Below, piece by piece: positions 24,663-36,813 of a stretch of DNA of 64,000 bases; position 1 is the first letter of the stretch, and every line of letters starts with the position of its first letter. Below the pieces are notes generated by a model. The model was not told the DNA's origin. It was given only the letters and a program-made list of their open reading frames with translations, and searched no databases. The DNA is from Elephas maximus indicus (Eukaryota; Chordata; Mammalia; Proboscidea; Elephantidae). The DNA lies in the NCBI RefSeq assembly GCF_024166365.1, contig NC_064822.1:103350823-103414822 (forward strand). The letters are read 5' to 3'. The position numbers and the translations under genes were made by a program.

Positions 24663-25689
24663 CTATTAAAAGATACAGGGTTTCTTAGGAAAATGGCTGA
24701 TTCCAGGCCTAGGGCATAAAGTGTACATATCTGGGATCTTTGTGTGTGTATGTGTGTGTGCGCCAGAAAGTAAGGAAGCCATTAAAACCTAATACAGTCA
24801 TCAAGAGGACAAAGAGCCAGACTACAGGCCAAGGATGGGATATTTTTATTTAAAAAAATAATAACTGAAATTGATTAAAACACACTGAATATATAAAAAG
24901 GCATGTTTGAATAACAATGTACCATCAATCACTTAATCAACAACAATGAAAGGACAGAAAAAAAAGCTGTCTGGACATCAAGGGAGATCGCTTTGAAAAT
25001 TGATAATTAAAGCAAAGGAATTACATACTTATCTTGCCTTCTAGCATAAACTATATTTCAAAGAAACCATAGTGGATATGAAATCAGAAAACAAAGAAGG
25101 AATAAATATTGTAAAATTACTATTTTGAAGCTTCAAATGAAATACTGCTTCAGACAATGTGCATCAGCGTATGGTAAAAATCTTCAAGTAAAAGAAGGTT
25201 GGAGAGCTTTATAATGAAGGGATAAGACTGTTATCACTTGAACCCACTGATCAATCTTGTCATCAGAACAAGTGGGATAACTAAAAATCATATTTCTCCA
25301 GATGAAATGCAGCATGAAGTGCAAAACTCCACTCATGAAGTATGTGTTAAGGCACAAGTCTTTTCTCAAGATAAAATTTAGCGTAGGGGGACAAGCTAAA
25401 TAACAAGGAAGAAAGTCAATTAAATCCAGAATGTGGGTATCCCACAGCAAACTATGTGTATTTCTTCAATACATCAATAGCAGTCACAATTTTTAAACCT
25501 GCTCAGAAACTGTGAAGACTCCTTCCATGACATTCCCGGTTCTCCTCTTGGGTAAGACCTCCTGAATCTAGTCCATCTTAGTCTGGAAGCTTCAATGAAA
25601 CCTATTCTTTGGTTGTAAGCAACTGAATCTGGTAGCAGATACTTACGAAAATGATGTGGTAGCCTTTTAGAGTTAATAGAGAAGAAGTT
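24663..25689. other. Unassigned intergenic DNA
   Basis: Contains a short (GT)n stretch at about 24743-24762. No recognised gene. The open frame at 25184-25450 (minus) has no recognisable domain, and I do not support it as a gene. Confidence 0.4.
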
Positions 25690-25880
25690 CAGTGATAAAG
25701 ATCACAGACTCTGGATTCAGATTGCCTGGATTAAAATCCCAGTTCCAGCACTTCCTTGCTATGAATCACTGGACAGGCATACAACACAAACATCATATAT
25801 CTAATTTCCTCATCAGCAAAGGGAAGCTAACAATAAAACTCACCTCACATACCTGTTGGTATGATTAAGATAATAATGAC
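25690..25880 (+). mobile_element. MIR SINE
   Basis: Sense MIR: 'cacagactctggattcagat', 'tgcctgg', 'cccagttccagcact', 'aatttcctcatcagcaaa' and 'ctcacctcacatacc' in the expected order. Confidence 0.75.
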
Positions 25881-25887
25881 ATTTGTA

Positions 25888-28118
25888 CTGAATGAGTTTT
25901 TTACTTCTGTCGTAAGAAATTACCACAAATTTAGTGGCTTAAAACAACACATATCTATTATCTCACAGTACTTTAGGTCAGAAGTCTGGGTAGAGTCAAT
26001 TGCTTTCTCTGCTCCAGGTCTCACAAACCTGACATCCAGGATCTGCAGGAGAGTACATTCAGGTTGTTGGGAGAATTCCTGTGTGGATATAGGACTGAGA
26101 TCCCTCCTGTTTGCTTCTTGTCTGTTGGCTGGGGATCATTCTAGTCTTCTAAAGACCACCCACAATCCATGGCTCATGTCCCCCTCTATCTTCAGAGTCA
26201 GTAATTCTCATGCTGAGAATATCTCTGATCTGTCCTTCTACATCATTTTTCCTGCCTACAGTCAGAGTAGTTTCTCTGCTTTTAAGGATTGTGTGAGTAG
26301 GTTTTGCCCACCTTAGATAATCTAGAATAATCTCATTATTTTAAAGTCTATAATTTTAATTACATCCTGTCCTTTTTTTTTTTTTTCACATAACACAAGG
26401 TACTCACAGGTTCCAGAGATTAGGATGAGGACATCTCTGTGGAGGCATTCTGCCTACTTCAGCCTGCCTTTTCACCCCCAAAGATTCATGTCCATCCCAC
26501 ATACAAAATACATTCACCCCATCTCAAGGTCCCAAAGATCTTATTCCACTACAGCATCAACTCAAAGTCCAAAATCTTATGTAAATCTTATCAGCTCAAA
26601 AGTCCAAAATCTTATCATCTAAATTAGTTACAGATGGGACTCTGGGTATAAATCCATTCTGAGGTACATTTTTCCTCTATGTGTGAATTTATGATACTAA
26701 AAGGACAAGTTTTCTGCTCCTAACATATAATGGTGAGACAGGCCTAGGGTAACAGATATAGTCATTCCAGTTCAACAAATGAGAAAATTGAAGGCAAAAA
26801 GAGTCATCAGCTCAAAGCAATTTCAAAATCTATTAGGTTTTGAAACCTGGGAATAATCTTCTGTGGCTCTTGATCCGACCTGTGGGTTAGTGTCTTTTCC
26901 AGCTGAGTTATCGTTCTCTATTTATGAAAGATAGCATGATTTGCAGCTGTTTTTTATAAGCTCCTTCTTGCCAGAAGAACATGGGGGAGTTGACAGCCTT
27001 CTTTCATTTCATGCATTCTCTGTCTCTTTTAGTCCAATCAATATTTCCAATTAAAGGATCAAGAACTTTTTAAATCTTCCATGAATGTAGTAGGGTCTCA
27101 CTCTGATATACAGAAGCAAGGTCCACAAAATTTTTTTAGATAATCCCTTCTTATATTTGTGTTCTGCTGAGATGGCTGCAGGACAAAGTCCTACAAAACA
27201 AAGTTTCCTAGAGGCTTCTGGTTTGATTGCGGGAATCTATGAGTCACACCCTTAGTTCCTTGTGACTGAATACTCTGAATTTTTGATTGTTTCAAGGTTT
27301 CAGCAAAGGATTATAGAATCACAAATTCAGTTTTTTCTCTGAGGGTGCACTTTTCCTGACACTGAATCTCTTAATTTTAATGGTTGTTCCCATGGGAATA
27401 AGCTGAGAATTTCACAAATTATCAAGTACGGTTCCTTTTTGTATAACAGTTCTTCCTTCAGTTTTTCTTTCCTTTTGCATTTTAATATAAGCAGCGAGAA
27501 GAAACCAGACCACATCTTCAACACTTCACTGGGAAGTCTCATCTACATACCTACTTTCCACATAACTGCAGGACACAATTTTCTTAAGCTTCTTGCCAGT
27601 ATTTCCTTTCCTCCAGTTTCCAATGTTCCTAATTTCCTTCTGAACCTTCCCTGCCAAGGTCTCAAATGTCCATATTTCTGCTAACAAACTGTTCATGGCA
27701 ATCTAGGCTTTTTCCATCATCTTCTACAAATGTTTCCATCCACCACCCACCACCTGATTCCACAGCAACATCCACATTTTTGGTTTTTTTTTTAATAGCA
27801 GCACCCCACTCCCGACACCAAAATCGATATAGTTTTCTATTGCTGTCATAAAAATTACCACAAACTTTGCAGCAATCTTAGATTTTAAGATTCTCACAGT
27901 TAAAATCTTTCTGATCTCCCTTTCTGTCTCATCTTTCCTGCCTTCAAGGGGAGGAGGTTCACTGCTTTCAAGAATTCATTATATTTGGCCCACCATGGTA
28001 ATTCATGATAATTTCCCTATCGTAAGGTTCATAACTTTAGCTGCATATGCACATATTCAAAAGTTTCTGGGGATTAGAAGGAGAACATCTTTGGGATGCC
28101 TTTCTGCCTACCATGGAT
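25888..28118 (-). mobile_element. MLT1-type MaLR element, LTR-internal-LTR
   Basis: On the minus strand: a complete decayed LTR at 25888-26459 ('aaattaccacaaatttagtg' near its plus-strand start, 'attctgcctac' at its end), an internal region at 26460-27825 with the MLT1-internal words 'aaagattcatgtcc' and 'acattcaccccat', and a second, shorter LTR at 27826-28118. MaLR internal regions lack functional pol. The 151-residue plus frame at 25861-26316 lies in the LTR and is incidental. Confidence 0.75.
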
Positions 28119-28196
28119 AGTTCGCACACTTCTTGGCAAGAGTTAAGAAATGTAACAAATTTGCTATTATTACTATTTTTATTAAAAATATGACCT

Positions 28197-28408
28197 GCTG
28201 TTTTTGTTGTTAGGTGTCATTGAGTGGATTTTTGACTCATTGCAACCCCATGTGACAGAGTAGAACTGCCCCATAGTGTTTTCTAGGCTATAATCTTTAT
28301 GTGAGCAGATCACCAGGTCTTTCTCCTGCAGAGCCACTGGTGGGTTCGAACCACCAACCTTTTGGTTAGCAGCTGAACACTAAACCATTGTGTCACCACA
28401 GATTCTTA
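28197..28408 (-). mobile_element. AfroSINE-type SINE, long variant
   Basis: Antisense copy starting 'tgttgttaggtgtcattgag', then 'cagagtagaactgccccata', the extra block 'atctttatgtgagcagatca', and the complement of the tRNA head 'ggttcgaaccaccaac' and 'ttagcagctgaacacta'. Confidence 0.75.
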
Positions 28409-28789
28409 AAAAAAATATGACCTAAGAAAGGACAATTGCCAGGGGAGCTTGGTTTCATAGACAGTCTATTAGGCTATTACAGTTAGATTGACTCTGTTCC
28501 AAATGCCTTCTTTTTTGTTTGTTTGTTTTGGCTCAATATTCAAATCTCTTGGAGAAAGATCAGATCCTGATGTACCTAGCTTGGGTCATGGTTTCAATTC
28601 TTGTTCCAGTGCACTGTCAGGAGAAAGGGGTAGAATGTTGTTAGCCTGTCTTGGGTTGTGTAATCACCCTCTTTGATGAACACAAGAATCTGAGAGAATC
28701 AATTTTACTAAAAATTTAGGGTGTTATTATTAGAAGAAGAATGAAGGGATAGTGGGCAACTAATAGCAACACATGTCCACATAGATATG
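28409..28789. other. Unassigned DNA left of OR unit 2
   Basis: No gene seen. The 62-residue frame near 28488 is not supported as coding. Confidence 0.4.
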
Positions 28790-29055
28790 GATAATAAGTT
28801 AACATTTAAAAAAAAATGATCCCCAGGGAATATAATTATCAGGTCCATTACTCCTGCTCTGAATAAGTTGACTCTGAATCATCCTGGGAAAAGAGTTTTC
28901 TGCCCTATTCAGAAGGATTTCCAAGGAAGTAAATACCACTATGTTCCCTACGGCATCTGGCATCATGGACAATCAAGGAATTCTCTTTAAAGACAAGTTA
29001 CCTGATATCTTGTATTAGAACAGCTCAGTTTCTCTTTCATCATGATTTGTGTCTG

Positions 29056-29985
29056 CTACATGAGAGGATGAAAATATTTTCTGAACATTCTTCCCATAGC
29101 TGCCTTCACCTCCTTATTCTGGAGGCTGTAGATGAGGGGATTCAGCATGGGTGTGATCACACTATATTGCAATGAAAAGATTATCTCCAGCGGGGAGCCC
29201 GAGGTTGGCAAGAGATAACTGATGAAACCTGAGCCATAGAAAAATATCACAGTAGCGAGGTGGGAGGAGCAGGTGGAGAAGGCCTTGCTTCTGCTGGAGG
29301 TGGAGGTGATGCTCATGATGGTGGAGACAATGCGTGCATAGGAGGAAACAATCATAATGAAGGTTCCAAAGAAATGCAGGACAGAGGAGCAGAGCAGCAG
29401 TATAAAGTTGATAGAGGTTTCAGAGCAAGACAGAGGGAAGAGCGAAGACAGCTCACAGCTGAAGTGGGGGATAGTTTGGCCCTCACAAAAGTTTAAATTG
29501 GCAGCCAGAAGGATATTGATGAGAGCATCAACAAAGGCCAGGCACCAGGAGCCCCATACCAGCCTGACACACAGTTGGTTACTCATCACTTGAGCATAGA
29601 GCAGTGGGGAGCTGATGGCCACATAGCGGTCATAGGCCATCACTGCCAGCAGACAGGCCTCAGTGCCCCCCGTGGCAAACACAAAGAAGGCCTGAGCCAG
29701 GCAGCCCTGTACAAAGATGGTTTTGCTTTCATAAAGTAGATTCTGTAACATCTTGGGGACTGTGACAGAAGAGTGGCAGAGGTCCAGGAAGGACAGTTGT
29801 TTCAAAAAGAAGTACATGGGGGTATGGAGGTGAGAATCAGCCCTGATCACTAGGAGCATCAAGAAGTTCCCTGTTAGAGTGAGGAGGTAAATGAGAAGGA
29901 ACAGTACAAATAGGATAGCCTGAATGTGGCGGTCAGTAGACAGTCCAAGGAGAATGAACTTACTGATAGCACTAAAGTTTTTCAT
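29056..29985 (-). CDS. Olfactory receptor, OR8S-like (copy 2)
   Basis: Intact 309-residue odorant receptor, tandem paralogue of the gene at 12741-13670 (263 of 309 residues identical by hand). It has the glycosylation site N3-F-S, GN in TM1, PMYFF, the conserved C95 and C177, MAYDRY, KAFSTCSSH and PMLNPLIY at the same positions as copy 1. The start at 29985 gives the standard N-terminus; the in-frame ATG at 30036 lies beyond a splice acceptor (AG at 30010-30009) and is probably intronic. Differences from copy 1 cluster in residues 2-43, TM5 to the start of TM6 (210-225) and the last five residues. Residues 44-135 differ at only five positions. Like copy 1 it reads MAYDRYVAIS. Resemblance is to OR8S1, from memory. 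Confidence 0.92.
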   Translation of the reverse strand: MKNFSAISKFILLGLSTDRHIQAILFVLFLLIYLLTLTGNFLMLLVIRADSHLHTPMYFFLKQLSFLDLCHSSVTVPKMLQNLLYESKTIFVQGCLAQAFFVFATGGTEACLLAVMAYDRYVAISSPLLYAQVMSNQLCVRLVWGSWCLAFVDALINILLAANLNFCEGQTIPHFSCELSSLFPLSCSETSINFILLLCSSVLHFFGTFIMIVSSYARIVSTIMSITSTSSRSKAFSTCSSHLATVIFFYGSGFISYLLPTSGSPLEIIFSLQYSVITPMLNPLIYSLQNKEVKAAMGRMFRKYFHPLM

Positions 29986-30006
29986 TGCTGTATAGGGAAG
30001 TGTTCG

Positions 30007-30026
30007 CTCTGGAATACAAGAAAGAA
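30007..30026 (-). promoter_or_regulatory. Splice acceptor before the OR copy 2 coding exon
   Basis: On the minus strand 'ttctttcttgtattccag' ends with the AG at 30010-30009, 23 nt before the ATG. It matches the acceptor of copy 1 in sequence and spacing. Confidence 0.65.
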
Positions 30027-30196
30027 GATCCACCAAACTTTTTTAATGCCTCTCAGTTACCCCAGCACCCACATCTTATTCTCCATAAATGTCTTTTCAC
30101 TACTGTCCCAAAATTCACATTCAGATATTTAAAAGTTAACTTCCTGAGCATCATTTTACCATAGACATTCTAAGTCAATTATATTACTGTATGATC

Positions 30197-30219
30197 AACT
30201 ATATATATATATATATATC
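30197..30219. repeat. (TA)n microsatellite
   Basis: Uninterrupted TA repeat of about ten units upstream of OR copy 2. Confidence 0.9.
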
Positions 30220-30250
30220 TCCAACTAAATAATTTTTTAAAAACTAGAAT

Positions 30251-30297
30251 ATGAATTGGAATAGACTTGATGGCAAGGGGTTTGGCTTGGTTTTTTA
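30251..30297 (+). mobile_element. 5'-truncated AfroSINE tail
   Basis: Only the SINE 3' end is present: 'ggaatagacttgatggcaag' followed by 'gggtttggcttggtttttt'. The upstream part is missing. Confidence 0.6.
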
Positions 30298-32034
30298 GAG
30301 TATGTTTATAGTGATAAGAGTGATTCAATTAAAAAGAGAAAGAGAGAGATCAAGACCGAGTGAGAGAGAGAGCAAGCAGAGTATTTCAGGAGTGAAGTAG
30401 TTGAGAAATGGAGAAAGGATTAAATCTAGATCAAAAGGCCTTGGGTAGGAGTAAATACAATTTGTCTAGTCTCTCTAGGATGGATGGTCAGGAATGTTGG
30501 ATCAGGTTCAAGGAGTTAAGGGGTTTTGCATCAGATTGCTTTCATTTTTCTTCAAAAAGTATAAATGCATTGGTTGCGCATCTGTATGTATGTGAGTGTG
30601 CCTGTGTGCAAGAGAAATTATAAATCTATTGATAATGATAAAATTAAGTGTACACTTATGGGAACATGGGCCAAGGAGAACTGTAAGAAATTGTTAGAGG
30701 AGAAGGGACAACAAAACATCAAGGAATTCATAGCCTGGGGTGTACAATTAGATTATTGTGGGTTTTTCTTGTTTTAAATTTCCCCCATTTCATTTAGTGG
30801 CATCATGTTAATATCTAAGTGTAAAATACAGTCCTATAATGATAATGAATTTTAAAAAACTGGCAGCCTAGATTGCATAGATTTAGGTAGACTTCTGTGG
30901 GCTGTGCTATGCCTGCAATAGGTCATGAGAAGCTATTCACTATTACAGTACAATGCCCTGGTTAGATACACTATACTCATCCTAAAACTCATACATCCAA
31001 TAGTATATGCAGTTGCCCCTGCTGTCCAAGCCCTCATGCCAGGTTAAAAGACTCCACATGCTTACCCAAACTACCTTTTTACACTTTAGAACTTGTACAT
31101 GTTTTCCCACACTGGCCCAATATTCTAGATTTTACCCGTGTTTCAGAATAACTCCTCAATATTCCTTACAATCAGGAGGCCTGTCCTGGCCTTTGCTGTT
31201 CTAATTCAGCATTAGCCCATTTGCTTCATCCATGGAGACTGAAGAGCCCATCGTCAGTTAACTGGACAGCTGAGTCCCCCTGACCTGGGGAAGGACAAAA
31301 TCCAATTACCTGCATTCTCAACTGGTGGCACACTCTTGGTTGTGGCAACAATACATTCAGATCCAGTAACTGACAAAACTGCTCAGTTTGTAAAGTCAAC
31401 GTTGAGAATACTGGTTTAAGAGAGAGGTAAAAAAATCAAGTTGAAAGTTAACATTTATGATGCATCAACATTAGTGATGTAAAATAGTAAACTGTGGACA
31501 TTATCTGAGTATTTATTTCCAGTTATTTTGGGGGAGAAGATAGAGCAGATCATTGCTTAAATTCTTCCTCTTTCCCTCTTGAGTTTATATCTAGTGCCAT
31601 TGTGCAAGGGGGGCCCCAGTGTTCATCCTGAGAGCACCTCATCACCCTCAGAGAAAAGCAGCTTGGAAGTGGGAAAATCATTACTTTTTCAGCCCAGGCA
31701 GAAAGTTCACAGTAGTTAGGCCTGTGTTGTATGATTTCAAGGCCAGCATACACACAAAATCCCCTTCCTCTTGGCCACTTCCAAATATAGCCTAATTTAC
31801 TACCTCCAGAGATTCCATGAACTGGGGAGAAAATTCCAACCTTGGAAAACGGCAAAACCTTGCATAGAAACTACCAATGCAATAAAAGTCAATGGTAGCT
31901 GCTTCCATTCCAGGGCAGGTTTCTTCTTTAAGGTTATTTAGAGATTCTCAAAACAATACTCCAAAAATAAAGTTAAAACTTCTATTTTTATTGTGGGTGA
32001 TGTTTGAAATGTAATGATTATTGACTTATTATTT
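30298..32034. other. OR copy 2 upstream non-coding DNA
   Basis: A (GA)-rich stretch lies at about 30335-30375. The part from 31080 to 31990 is paralogous to 15430-16420. No supported gene; the open frame at 31550-31855 (minus) is not conserved in the paralogous unit. Confidence 0.5.
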
Positions 32035-35000
32035 CATTCTATATTTCAAAAAAATCGATTTCAACTTTAACTTGTCCACGAGTAATTTATGATCTTTGGC
32101 CTCTGGCCTTGTTCTGACTAATGATATTGAGCTTTTCCAGCACATCTTCCCACAGATGTAGTCAAATTGATTCCAGTGTGTTCCATCTGGCAAGGTCCAT
32201 GTGTATAGTCGCTGTTTATGTTGGTGAAAAAAGGTATTTGCAATGAAGAAGTCAGTGGTCTTACAAAATTCTATCATGTGATCGTTTCTATCACCAAAGC
32301 CATATTTTCCAACTACTGATCCTTTTTTGTTTCCAACTTTCACATTCCAATCTCTAGTAGTTATCAATGCATTTTGATTGCATGTTTGATCAATTTCAGA
32401 CTGCAGAAGTTGGTAAAAATCTTCATTTTATTCATCTTTGGCCTTAATGGTTGGTGCATAAATTTAAATAATAGTCATATTAACTGGTCTTCCCTGTAGG
32501 CATATGGATATTATCCTATCACTGACAGCTTTGTACTTCAGGATAGATCTGGAAATGTTCTCTTTGAAATGAATGCAACGCCATTCCTCTTCAAGTTGTC
32601 ACTCCCAGGATAGTAGACCACAGGATTGTCTGATTGAAAATGGCCAATACCAGCCCATTTCAGCTCACTAATGCCTAGGATATCAATATTTATGCATTCC
32701 ATTTCATTTTTGATGACTTCCAATTTTCCTAGATACTTACTTCATACATTCTAAGTTTTGATTATTAATGGATGTTTGCAGCTGTTTCTTCTTATTTTGA
32801 GTCATGCCACATCAGCAAATGAAGGTCCTGAAAGTTTGACTCCATCCACATCATTAAGGTTGACTCTCTCTGAGGAGGCAACTCTTCCCTAGTCATATTT
32901 TGAGTGCCTTCCAAACTGAGGGACTCATCTTCCGGCACTATATCAGACAATGTTCTGCTGCTATTCATAAGGTTTTCACTGGCTAATTCTTTTCAGAAAT
33001 AGACTGCTGAGTCCTTCTTTCTAGTCTGAAAGCTGAGCTGAAACTTTTTTCACCAACATAAATGGCAACTATACTCATGGACCTTGCCAGATGGAATACA
33101 CAAGAATCAAATCAACTGCATCTGTGGGAAAAGACTATTGAAAAACTCAATATCATCAGTCAGAACAAGACTAGGGGCTAACTGTGGAACAGACCACCTA
33201 TTGCTCATATGCAAGTTCAAGTTGAAACTAAAGAAAATTGGAACAAGTCGACGAGAACCAAAGTATGACCTTGAGTATATCCCACTTGAGTTTAGAGACC
33301 ATCGAGAATAGATATGATGCATTGAACACTAATGACTGAAGACCAGACAAGTTGTGGAATGACATTGAGGACATCATACAAGAAGAAAGCAAGACGTCAT
33401 TAAAAAGGCAGGAAAGAAAGAAAAGACCAAAATGGATGTGAGAATAGACTCTGAAACTTGCTCTTGAATGTCCAATAGCTAAAGCGAAAGGAAGAAATGA
33501 TGAGGTAAAAGAGTTGAACAAAAGATTTCAAGGGTGGCTTGAGAAGACAAAGTAAAGTATTATAATGCCATGTGCAAAGACCAGGAGTTAGAAAGCCAAA
33601 AGCGCACTATGCATTTCTCAAGCTGAAAGAACTGAAGAAAAAAATGAAGCCTCGAGTTGCCATGTTGGAGTCTATGGGGAAACTATTAAATGACTCAGAA
33701 AGAATCAAAAGAAGATGAAAGGAATACACAGAGTCACTATACCAAAAAAGAATTAGTCGACATTCAGCCATTTCAGGATGTACCATATGAGCAGGAACCA
33801 ATGGTACTGAAGGAAGAAGTCCAAGCTGCACTGAAGGTACTGGCAAAAAACAAGGCTCCAGGGATTGATGGAACATTGACCGAGATGTTTCAACAAACAG
33901 ATGCAGAGCTGGAAGTACACTTATCTATGTTAAGAAATTTGGAAGACAGCTACCTGGCCAACCAATTGGAAGAGATTATATTTATGCCTATTCCCAAGAA
34001 AGGTGATTCCACTGAATGCAGAAATTATCAAACAACATCATTAATACCACATGCAAACAAAATTTTGCTGAAGATCATGGAAAAGTGTCTGCAATAGTAT
34101 ATCAACAGGGAACTGCCAGAAATTCAAGCTAGATTCAGACGAGGATGTAGAACCAGGGATATCACTGCTGATGTCAGATGGATCCTGGCTGAAAGCAGAG
34201 AATATCAGAAAGATATTTATCTGTGTTTTATTGACTATGCAAAGGCATTCGACTGTGTGGATCATAACAAATTATGGATAATGTTGCAAAGAACAGGAAT
34301 TTCAGAACACTTAATTGTGCTCATGAGGAACCTTTACATAGATCAAGAGGCAGTTGTTTGGAGAGAACAAGTGGGTACTGATTGGTTTAAAGTCAGGAAA
34401 GGTGTGCGTCAGGGTTGTATCCTTTCACAGTACTTATTCAATCCGTATGCTGAGCAAATAATCCGAGAAGCTGGACTATATGAAGAAGAATGGGGCATCA
34501 GGATTGGAGGAAGACTCATTAACAACCTGCGTTATGCAGATGACACAACCTTGCTTGCTGAAAGTGAAGAGGACTTGAGGCACTCGCTGATGAAGATCAA
34601 AGACCTTCAGTATGAATTACACAACATAAAGAAAACAAAAATCCTCACAACTGGACTAATAAGCAGCATCATGGTAAATGGAAAAAAGATTGAAGTTGTC
34701 AAGGATTTCATTTTACTTGGATCCACAACCAACACCTATGGAAGCAGCAGTCAAGAAATCAAAAGATACATTGCATTGGGCAAATCGACTGCAAAGGACC
34801 TCTTTAAAGTCTTGATAAGCAAAGATGTCACCTTGAAGACTAAGGCACACCTAACCCAAGCCATGGTGTTTTCAATTGTCTCCTATGCATGTGAAAACTA
34901 GACGAAGAATAAAGAAGACTGAAGAAGAATTGACACCTTTGAATTGCAGTGTTGAAGAAGAATATGAATATACTATGGACTGCCAAAAGAATGAGTAAAT

Positions 35001-35276
35001 CTGTCTTAGAAGTACAACCGGAATGTTCCTTAGAAGCAAAGATGGAGAGACTACATCAGGAGGGACCAGTCCCTGGAGAAAGACAGGATGCTTGGTAAAA
35101 TAGAGGGTCTGTGAAAAAGAGAAAGACCCTCAATGAGATGGATTGACACAGTGGCTGCAACAATGGTCTTAAGCATAACAGCTACTGTGAGAGTGGTGCA
35201 GGGCTGGGCAGTGTTTCGTTCTGTTGTACACAGGGTCGCTATGAGTCAGAACTGACTCAATGGCACCTACCGACAC
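32035..35276 (+). mobile_element. RTE LINE, near full length, with 5' inversion
   Basis: Two oppositely oriented blocks meet at about 33040. 32035-33040 is the RTE 5' third in minus orientation (5' region and endonuclease). 33045-35276 is the remainder in plus orientation, from the endonuclease through reverse transcriptase to the 3' end. About 190 bp of endonuclease-region sequence is present in both blocks. The longest RT frame (34257-34901, 214 residues) keeps 'RQGCILSQYLFNPYAEQ' and the catalytic YADD (codons at 34533-34544). Stops elsewhere make it inactive. Flanks 'tttcaaaa' on both sides may be a degraded target duplication. It is absent from the paralogous site in OR unit 1. Confidence 0.85.
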
Positions 35277-36304
35277 AATAACATGTTTCAAAATTTAAAA
35301 TAAAGAGCCGTGGGAACATAACATAATGGGTTTGTTTCTAGATATTAACACCGTTATACGGAAGAAATTAATTGACTCCTGCCCAAAGGAACTATGTGAA
35401 CTTTTCATTTCAGAATCAGACAGACGAAGGGCACCATAATAAATAGGTAAAGGGAGTTGCTCAGAATGTGATAGTAAAAAAAAAAAAAAAAAAAACCTAT
35501 CTGTGTGTCTAAGATGGGGACTTCTGGACAGTCTATATTAGCTTGAAGTTTCTGAATTTAAGAAAGGGCACTTGGCATGAGGGGAAAAAAGTGAGAGGCA
35601 CCAAAGATAGTCATAACCCATTTTCTAAACATGTCCTAATTGTGCTCTAACTTCTGCCTCCTTACCCAATTAGATACCTCATATGTTTTTGGGTGGGTAA
35701 GGGAAATTTGGGGAGTTTTTTAATGCAAAATTTTTCTAAACAAGCCTGGAAATCAATAGTATTACTACATAAATCTCTCTAGGGTTTATATAAATCGTAG
35801 TGATTTCATTGTACAATCAATTGACAAGATTTTGAACAGTACTTCTCCACATGAGTAAGGACATGCTGTAAACACTACACAGCTGAGATCACTTGTAGAG
35901 GTCCCAGTTGCAGCTCTCCAGGAAGTGCACTGAACAACAAGGCACTCTACCTTACATACACAGCATCCTACAGCAGGCAAATTTGCCCTGGAAGCAAGGA
36001 AAACATGATGAGGCATTGTACAGTGCAAAAAGAATTATGCCACAAGAGTTCTTTAGAGCTGAGACACTACCTTAGAGGACAAAGACCTATGTTTAAAAAG
36101 GCTTCAAATCTCATCCATTTAAACACAAATTTAATCAGTAAGTTTTATTTAAATAACAGACTGTCCACTATGGAAGATCAAACTAAAATGACACTAAAAC
36201 TATTAAAAACACAGTTAAGTTACAGATAACAATTACCGTGGATTTTCTTTTATGAAGTATTGCCCCATGGGCTACAGACCATAGTGTTTGCAATACAAAC
36301 TTGA
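35277..36304. other. OR unit 2 DNA, partly paralogous to unit 1
   Basis: 35320-35420 matches 16550-16720. A 22-base poly-A tract lies at about 35471-35492. The rest, including 35780-36080, holds no gene or repeat I recognise. Confidence 0.4.
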
Positions 36305-36808
36305 CATCATAGATTGAATTATGGCCCCCCACCCCCCGCCAAATATGTGTATCAATTTGGCTGGTCCATGATTCCTGTTATTCTGTGACTTTCCTACATG
36401 TTGTAAATCCTGCCTCTATGATGTTAATGAGGGAGGATGGGTGGCAGTTGTGTTAGTGAGGCAGGACTCAATCTACTAGATTGGATTGTGTCTTAACGCA
36501 ATTTCTTGAGATATCAAAGACAGAAGTGAGCAGAGAGACAGGGAGACCTCATACCACCAAGAAAGGAGAACTGGGAGCAGAGGTCATCCTTTGGACCTGG
36601 GGTTCCCGCATGGACAAGTTTCTAGTCCAGGGGAAGATTGACAAGAGGGACCTCCCTCCAGAGCCGACAGAGAAATAAAGCCTTCCCCTGGAGCTGATGC
36701 CCTGAATTTGGACTTCTAGCCTAACAGACTGTGAGAAAATAAATGTCTCTTTCTTAAAGCCATTCACTTGTAGTATTTCTGCTATAACAGCACTAGATGA
36801 CTAAGACA
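36305..36808 (+). mobile_element. Solo LTR, MaLR-like, with perfect TSD
   Basis: 504 bp running from 'catcatagattgaattatgg' to 'gatgactaagaca', flanked by identical 'cttga' at 36300-36304 and 36809-36813. A 5-bp duplication is typical of ERVL/MaLR integration. Its putative polyadenylation signal 'aataaa' lies near 36739. It is absent from OR unit 1. Confidence 0.85.
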
Positions 36809-36813
36809 CTTGA

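Noticed and set aside
25861-26316. 151-residue frame as a possible gene
   Set aside because: Lies within the antisense MLT1 LTR, starts in MIR/LTR sequence and has no domain.
34257-34901. 214-residue RT-like frame as a possible domesticated gene
   Set aside because: It ends at a stop within the RTE reading sequence, its upstream and downstream parts are frameshifted, and nothing suggests host use.
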